Positions 59,793 to 64,000 of a DNA stretch of 64,000 nt are shown here, piece by piece. The notes below the pieces were generated by a model that worked only from the letters and a program-made list of their open reading frames with translations, did not search any database and was not told the DNA's origin. This DNA is from Shimia_B sp039815465. Lineage in GTDB: Bacteria > Pseudomonadota > Alphaproteobacteria > Rhodobacterales > Rhodobacteraceae. The position numbers and the translations under genes are program-made. The stretch lies in NCBI GenBank assembly GCA_039815465.1, contig JBCBZG010000018.1:1-64000 (forward strand). Direction: 5' to 3'. The stretch's first letter is position 1. Each line of letters opens with the position of its first letter.

Positions 59793-60662
59793 TTAGGCCG
59801 CTTTGATGCGGGCTTCAATGGCGTCGGCCACGGCCTGGACGAAGTCCGCCTCGGAGGAGATCGTCTCGAACACCTCGCCGGGGATGGTGACACCCCAGTC
59901 GGCCATGGCCGCGTAGCGTGGCTGGCGGTGGGCGAGCGCGCGGGCATAGGTCCAGCGGACGAAGGCGTCGGGGTCGACCTGCGCTTCTGTTTCGCCGGTC
60001 TCTGCGAGGTAGGTTTGCCAGGCGTTGGTGAGGAACTCTGGCTGGTAGCACATCGGCTTTGGGTCGCGGTCGAAGCGCTCGATGAGGGCTGCTGTGTGGG
60101 CGTCGCTTCCCTTAATCCAGATTGGGAGCATCGACTTGGAAAGCTCTGATAATACGGGGTCATTGGGGTTCGTGGCGTCCACGATCTCGCAGAGGGACCC
60201 GCTCGAGTCACAGATGAAGTTGGGGTAGCCGTACAGCCCTTTCGCTTTGTCGGAAAACCAGATCGCATCGAGCGTCGCGTCGCGTTCGGCCCCGTGGTGG
60301 AGCGTTTGGCGGCGTTCATATTCCGCGAGCGTCAGGCCGCCCTTGGCCGGGTCGCCGGGTTTCCCCAGATAGGTGCTGAGCGGTGCCAAGTTTTCGAAGG
60401 TGATGTTGGAGGCGACGTAGATTGAGTCCGACAGCAAAAGCTCGGCGAGGAACGGGTTCTTCATCGCCTCCGCCTTAAAGTTATCTGCGATGTGTTCGCC
60501 CATGTAGCGCGTGCCGATGCGGTAATCGACGGAGTAGTGGAACCAGTTCCCGCCCGCGCGCAGGATGCGGGAGACATAGGTTTTCCCAAGGCCCGACATC
60601 GCAAAAAGGCACACACGCTTTTCGGGGGCGTCGCGCCAGGCGCTGGCTGAGGGGTAGAGCAT
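59793..60662 (-). CDS. P-loop protein of unknown function
   Basis: This 289-residue protein has a clear P-loop (MSGLGKTYVS, about residues 23-32) close to its N terminus, followed by AGGNWFHYSVDYRIGTRYMG. It looks like a nucleoside or small-molecule kinase: P-loop near the start and an aspartate-containing strand later (NFICDSSGSLCEIVD). No family is certain. It sits 29 bases upstream of metA on the same strand, so a link to amino-acid metabolism is possible but unproved. Confidence 0.65.
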   Translation of the reverse strand: MLYPSASAWRDAPEKRVCLFAMSGLGKTYVSRILRAGGNWFHYSVDYRIGTRYMGEHIADNFKAEAMKNPFLAELLLSDSIYVASNITFENLAPLSTYLGKPGDPAKGGLTLAEYERRQTLHHGAERDATLDAIWFSDKAKGLYGYPNFICDSSGSLCEIVDATNPNDPVLSELSKSMLPIWIKGSDAHTAALIERFDRDPKPMCYQPEFLTNAWQTYLAETGETEAQVDPDAFVRWTYARALAHRQPRYAAMADWGVTIPGEVFETISSEADFVQAVADAIEARIKAA

Positions 60663-60718
60663 GGGGGCCTCCGTTGTCGCTGCGCTGTGATAGCGGCGCG
60701 CGCGGCGGCGGGAAAGAG

Positions 60719-61618
60719 CTAACGGCGTAGCGGGAGGCGCCCTGACAGGATCAAAAGTCCGAGTGCGAGCACGCCAAACCCTAGGAGCGCGCGGGAGGCG
60801 AGTGTCTCCCCCAGAAAGAGGGTGCCGAGCACGATGGCCACGGGCGCCACGAGCAGCGTGCAGAGCATCACGTTGCCCGAGCCCGCCGCCGCAAGGACCC
60901 GGTAGTAGAGCGCGTAGGCGAGCGCAGTGGCGAGCAGCGTGAGGTAAGCCAGCGCCAGCACCGTGTGCAGATCGAGGGCGAGCTGGATAGGCCCCTCGAC
61001 CGTCCAGGCCACGGGCACCATGAGCGCCGTGGAGGCCGTGAGCATCCCCGCCGCTGCTACAAGCGGGTGCACGCCCGCGAGGAACCGCCGCGCCCAGACG
61101 CCTGCGAGGGCGTATGAGATCGTGGAAGCCACCACTGCGAGTTGCGCGATATTGCGCGGGTCAAAGGCCGTGAGGCTTTGGAGCCCGATGGCCGTGGCCA
61201 CGCCCAAAAAGCCCAGCATGACCCCGACAAGCCGCGGCAGCGTCAGTCGTTCATCGGCCATAAAGAGCGCGGCGATCAGCACCCCCCACACCGCCGTGCC
61301 CGCGTTCAGGATCGCCGTGAGCCCACTTTCGATATGGAGCTGCCCCCAGGCTTGGAGCGTGAACGGGATGGCGTTGTTGAGGATGCCCATGCCGATGAAC
61401 CCGATCAGCACCCGCCGCCCGCGCGGGATTGGCAGGCGCGCGACCAGCACGACGAGCCAAAGCGCGAGCGCGGCCCAAAACACGCGGTGGGCTACAATGG
61501 TGAGCGGCCCAAGCGCGTCGAGCGCCACGCGAACATTGAGAAACGTCCCACCCCAAAGCAGGCTGAGCGCGGCAAGCTGGCCCCAAGCAGAGGCGGTCAT
61601 GGTCTGTTGCTGTGTCAT
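60719..61618 (-). CDS. EamA/DMT-superfamily transporter
   Basis: This 299-residue membrane protein has about ten hydrophobic helices in two repeats, beginning GQLAALSLLWGGTFLNVRVAL, the usual first-helix motif of EamA transporters. It is probably an inner-membrane metabolite exporter; its substrate is unknown. It lies 56 bases upstream of the P-loop protein gene on the same strand. Confidence 0.8.
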   Translation of the reverse strand: MTQQQTMTASAWGQLAALSLLWGGTFLNVRVALDALGPLTIVAHRVFWAALALWLVVLVARLPIPRGRRVLIGFIGMGILNNAIPFTLQAWGQLHIESGLTAILNAGTAVWGVLIAALFMADERLTLPRLVGVMLGFLGVATAIGLQSLTAFDPRNIAQLAVVASTISYALAGVWARRFLAGVHPLVAAAGMLTASTALMVPVAWTVEGPIQLALDLHTVLALAYLTLLATALAYALYYRVLAAAGSGNVMLCTLLVAPVAIVLGTLFLGETLASRALLGFGVLALGLLILSGRLPLRR

Positions 61619-61676
61619 GAAACGCGCTTAGCAGAGCGGGCAGGGCGAGCCAGCCCGAAACCTGCGCAAAGAAAGA

Positions 61677-61702
61677 CCCCGGCCGCGAGGGGCCGGGGTT
61701 TT
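61677..61702. terminator. Terminator after the FadL-type porin gene
   Basis: Arms CCCCGGCC and GGCCGGGG enclose a six-base loop, with TTTT on the plus side and TCTTTC on the minus side. It lies 22 bases past the porin stop and can work in both directions. Confidence 0.75.
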
Positions 61703-61723
61703 GAGTGCGGGTTTGCGCGACGT

Positions 61724-63067
61724 TTAGAAGCTCCACTGAGCCTGGAAGCCGACCCCTACAACGCTGTTGTCGGTGGAACGCGCAAAGGTGTTACCACCTG
61801 CTGTCAAATCAGCGTCGCCTGGGATCGTATAGTTGACGCCGCCGGAAAGGATCGCATCATCGGTCTCGTAACGCAGGCCAACGGTCAAGCCGATCAAGCC
61901 ATCCGTTGGCCCGAGCGGGGAGACACCGCTGTTGCTGGCGTCTTCATAAGACAGCGTCACTGATCCCGCGAGCTCGTCGCTGAAGCGGCGTGCAACGCCC
62001 AAACGGTAGGAGTACGAGTCACCCAGGTCAGCAAGGTCCGTGTTGATCCGGGCCGGTGTGACGTCAAAAGCGCCCCATTCAGCCCAGCGAACGCTCGCTG
62101 TCAGGAGCGTGTCGGCTGCGATCCCAGTCTGGAAATCCAGATTGATCGATTGAGGCGTCTCGAATTCGATGTCGTTCGTTGATGCGGCGCCAGAAGTGAT
62201 GATCGCATTCTGCTCCGTTGCGGATGTGTCATGGGTGATCCCGCTATGATACGTGATCGCCGCACGCAGGGCGATATCTGGAATCTCATACGCGGCGCCG
62301 ATGGAGTACCCGACCCCGTAGCTGCTTTCGATGTCCACAGTGTAGCCACCGCCCGCAATTGAAGCGCCAGCGAGGGTTTGAACATCAGCGGCTGTATCAA
62401 CATTCAGGCCTGCTGGATTTGCGCCGCCGAGGAACGCTGCAAGAGCGGCGTTCCCCGCGATTGTACCGTCATATGCCGCGACTGCTGCCGCGTTGCCAGC
62501 GGCCGCTCCTTGCACAACCTGTTCCGATAGAGTTGCAGGACGACCGCCCCCGGCAAAGAAGCCTGCGATCAGCTGTTCGGCAGCACCAGCCGCAAAACCA
62601 GCGTTGTAGGATTGTCCGCCCAGTGCAACATCGCCTTGCGCCTGCTGAAGCCGCAGCCCACCAAACACGCTCACGTTGCCGTTCACCTTGTAACGACCAT
62701 ACATGCTGATGGCGTTGGTGCTGATGTCGGCCTTGGTTCCGCCAAACGAACTGGTCGCCTGTGGAGCGTCATAGTTCACGGCAGCGCCGAATGGCTGGTC
62801 GAACACCAGGGTCATGCTGAGCTGATCATTGACCTCGCGCGTATAGGTTGCGCCGATCTGTGTATAGGATTCCGCCGGGGAATATGTCGTCGCCGTCCCG
62901 GTGTCCGCAGCGTTGATGGACGGATTGACCACCCCAAAGCTGAACGACGTGGCGCCGTTCTCATTGAAGATCGCCCCGGTGCCCTGGCCTGAGCGGTCAA
63001 GCCCGCCGGCCATGGCTCCGCTTGTCATCCCTACAAGCGCAACGGTCGATAAAAGCAACTTTTTCAT
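61724..63067 (-). CDS. FadL-family (OmpP1) outer-membrane transport protein
   Basis: This 447-residue protein has a signal peptide (KKLLLSTVALVGMTSGAMA) followed by LDRSGQGTGAIFNENGATSFSFG, the FadL N-terminal hatch pattern. The remainder is a beta barrel ending with Phe (GVGFQAQWSF), the outer-membrane sorting signal. Such proteins take up long-chain fatty acids or hydrophobic compounds. An Ala/Gly-rich stretch (about residues 155-240) interrupts the barrel and probably forms a large external loop. It is a single-gene transcript ended by the terminator at 61677-61702. Confidence 0.85.
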   Translation of the reverse strand: MKKLLLSTVALVGMTSGAMAGGLDRSGQGTGAIFNENGATSFSFGVVNPSINAADTGTATTYSPAESYTQIGATYTREVNDQLSMTLVFDQPFGAAVNYDAPQATSSFGGTKADISTNAISMYGRYKVNGNVSVFGGLRLQQAQGDVALGGQSYNAGFAAGAAEQLIAGFFAGGGRPATLSEQVVQGAAAGNAAAVAAYDGTIAGNAALAAFLGGANPAGLNVDTAADVQTLAGASIAGGGYTVDIESSYGVGYSIGAAYEIPDIALRAAITYHSGITHDTSATEQNAIITSGAASTNDIEFETPQSINLDFQTGIAADTLLTASVRWAEWGAFDVTPARINTDLADLGDSYSYRLGVARRFSDELAGSVTLSYEDASNSGVSPLGPTDGLIGLTVGLRYETDDAILSGGVNYTIPGDADLTAGGNTFARSTDNSVVGVGFQAQWSF

Positions 63068-63179
63068 GGTACAGTCCTCCCTGCCACGCTCCCTAGTGGC
63101 TGTTGGTAACTTTATTGCGGCAAAAGCTTATTTTTGGTCAAACCATGACGCCGCGTCAGTCGGAGGTCGTCACGTACCG

Positions 63180-64000
63180 TCACATTTTGGCCATACGGGC
63201 TTGGTGCAGGATATTTGCATAATTCGCGGCGAAAATGATCGCGGCGCCGAGGAAGACGAGGGGGTCGAGGGTCTCCCCGTAGACGGCCATACCGACGAGC
63301 GCGATGACGGGTAGGCGGGCGAAGTCGACGGGCATAACCACGCTGGCGGGCGCGAGTGTCAGCGCCTTTGTCAGGCAGAAATGGGCCACGAGCCCGGCGA
63401 GGCCGATGAGCACCAGCCAGGGCACGGAGGCCGCTGACGGCAGCGCGATGTCGCCGTCATAGCCCGCGCAGATCACGCCGAAGACGGCCTGCATGACGGT
63501 CAGGTAAAAGAGGATGCAGGTGATCGTTTCGGTGCGCGTGAGCATCTTTGTAAAGATGGCAGACCCTGCAAAGCCCAGCGCGGCGGCGGCGGCGATGAGG
63601 ATGCCGGGCTCTGGCGCGGAAAAGTCTGGGCGCGCGACGATCCAGACGCCAAAGAACCCCAGGGCCGCGAAAGCGATTTTCACGAGCGTCAGCCGTTCGC
63701 CCAGAAAGATCGGCGCCAGGAGCAGCACCCAGATGGGGGACGTAAACTCCAACGCGAAAAGCTGGGCGAGGGGGATGACGGTGAGCGCGTAGAACCAGCA
63801 ATTCTGGCCAAAGAAATGCGCGAGGTTGCGCGCGGCATGCAGGCCCAGGCTGCGGGTTGTGACCTGGCCCAATGTGCCCGCCATGCGCGCCACGCTGACC
63901 ACCACGACGATCCCGATAAAGCTGCGGTACATCATGATTTCGAACGTATCGAGCTCGAAACTCACAGCGCGGCCTGCGATGGCCATGGAGGTGAAGGCCA
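63180..64000 (-). CDS. EamA/DMT-superfamily transporter, cut by the window end
   Basis: At least 273 residues of a ten-helix DMT transporter are visible. The frame stays open to the last base of the window, where it reads AFTSMAIAGRAVSFELDTFE, typical of the first helix and loop, so the true start lies outside. The ATG at 63986 is internal to the first helix and unlikely to be the start. Its substrate is unknown. It is the third DMT transporter in the window. Confidence 0.78.
   Translation of the reverse strand, partial: AFTSMAIAGRAVSFELDTFEIMMYRSFIGIVVVVSVARMAGTLGQVTTRSLGLHAARNLAHFFGQNCWFYALTVIPLAQLFALEFTSPIWVLLLAPIFLGERLTLVKIAFAALGFFGVWIVARPDFSAPEPGILIAAAAALGFAGSAIFTKMLTRTETITCILFYLTVMQAVFGVICAGYDGDIALPSAASVPWLVLIGLAGLVAHFCLTKALTLAPASVVMPVDFARLPVIALVGMAVYGETLDPLVFLGAAIIFAANYANILHQARMAKM

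Overview
The window is a 64 kb piece of chromosome with high GC content, dense coding and no mobile element, prophage, CRISPR array, tRNA or rRNA gene that I could find. Gene content and order point to an alphaproteobacterium of the order Rhodobacterales (Roseobacter-type): sciP next to ctrA, a PleD-like diguanylate cyclase, an H-NOX-family gene paired with a diguanylate cyclase, LpxI in the lipid A cluster, MttB-family methyltransferase, a carnitine dehydrogenase fused to a thioesterase, and short DUF1127, DUF3572 and DUF983 genes. This assignment rests on recognising families by eye, not on a search.

Layout. 0.1-8.5 kb: carnitine dehydrogenase/thioesterase plus an SDR enzyme; an XRE regulator divergent from a DUF2061/fatty-acid-desaturase pair with palindromic operators between them; a DMT exporter, a Nudix hydrolase and DUF983; then an EF-hand secreted protein and a three-gene ECF sigma / small membrane protein / periplasmic metal-sensor-like set that resembles CnrYXH. 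8.9-16.2 kb: PleD-like diguanylate cyclase (receiver phosphorylation site lost), DUF3572, HAD phosphatase, MttB-family methyltransferase, H-NOX-like protein (proximal haem histidine lost) with its diguanylate cyclase, SSB, and a lytic transglycosylase. 16.3-20.6 kb: a peptide-type ABC importer (binding protein and two permeases) with no ATPase gene beside it. 20.8-32.9 kb: miaA, then a long co-directional envelope cluster pyrH-frr-uppS-cdsA-rseP-(47-aa peptide)-bamA-skp-fabZ-lpxA-lpxI-lpxB, in which dxr and lpxD are absent.

33.1-41.9 kb: aquaporin, mnmA, sciP, ctrA, an unknown gene behind a CtrA-like box, ligA, recG and a 37-aa peptide. 42.3-51.7 kb: Fe-S scaffold-like protein, hisI, gluQ, a methyltransferase, trmFO, an ECHDC3-like enoyl-CoA hydratase, a thioesterase, a DUF1127/MocR divergent pair with TTGTA-type operators, a zinc-ribbon membrane pair, rplM and rpsI. 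51.8-64 kb: small membrane protein, LysR, a polyamine-type ABC transporter (two permeases and ATPase, no binding protein), TetR, ppk2, alpha/beta hydrolase, metA, a P-loop protein, a DMT exporter, a FadL-type porin and a second DMT exporter cut by the window end.

The most interesting theme is signalling. Two diguanylate cyclases keep intact GGDEF/GGEEF active sites and RxxD inhibitory sites, but the modules expected to sense their signals have lost their canonical residues. They lie in the same window as ctrA and its inhibitor sciP. Other points worth checking are the CnrYXH-like sigma module, the two incomplete ABC systems, two unannotated short membrane peptides, a dispersed stem-loop repeat with compensated stems, and a family of AT-rich intergenic palindromes.
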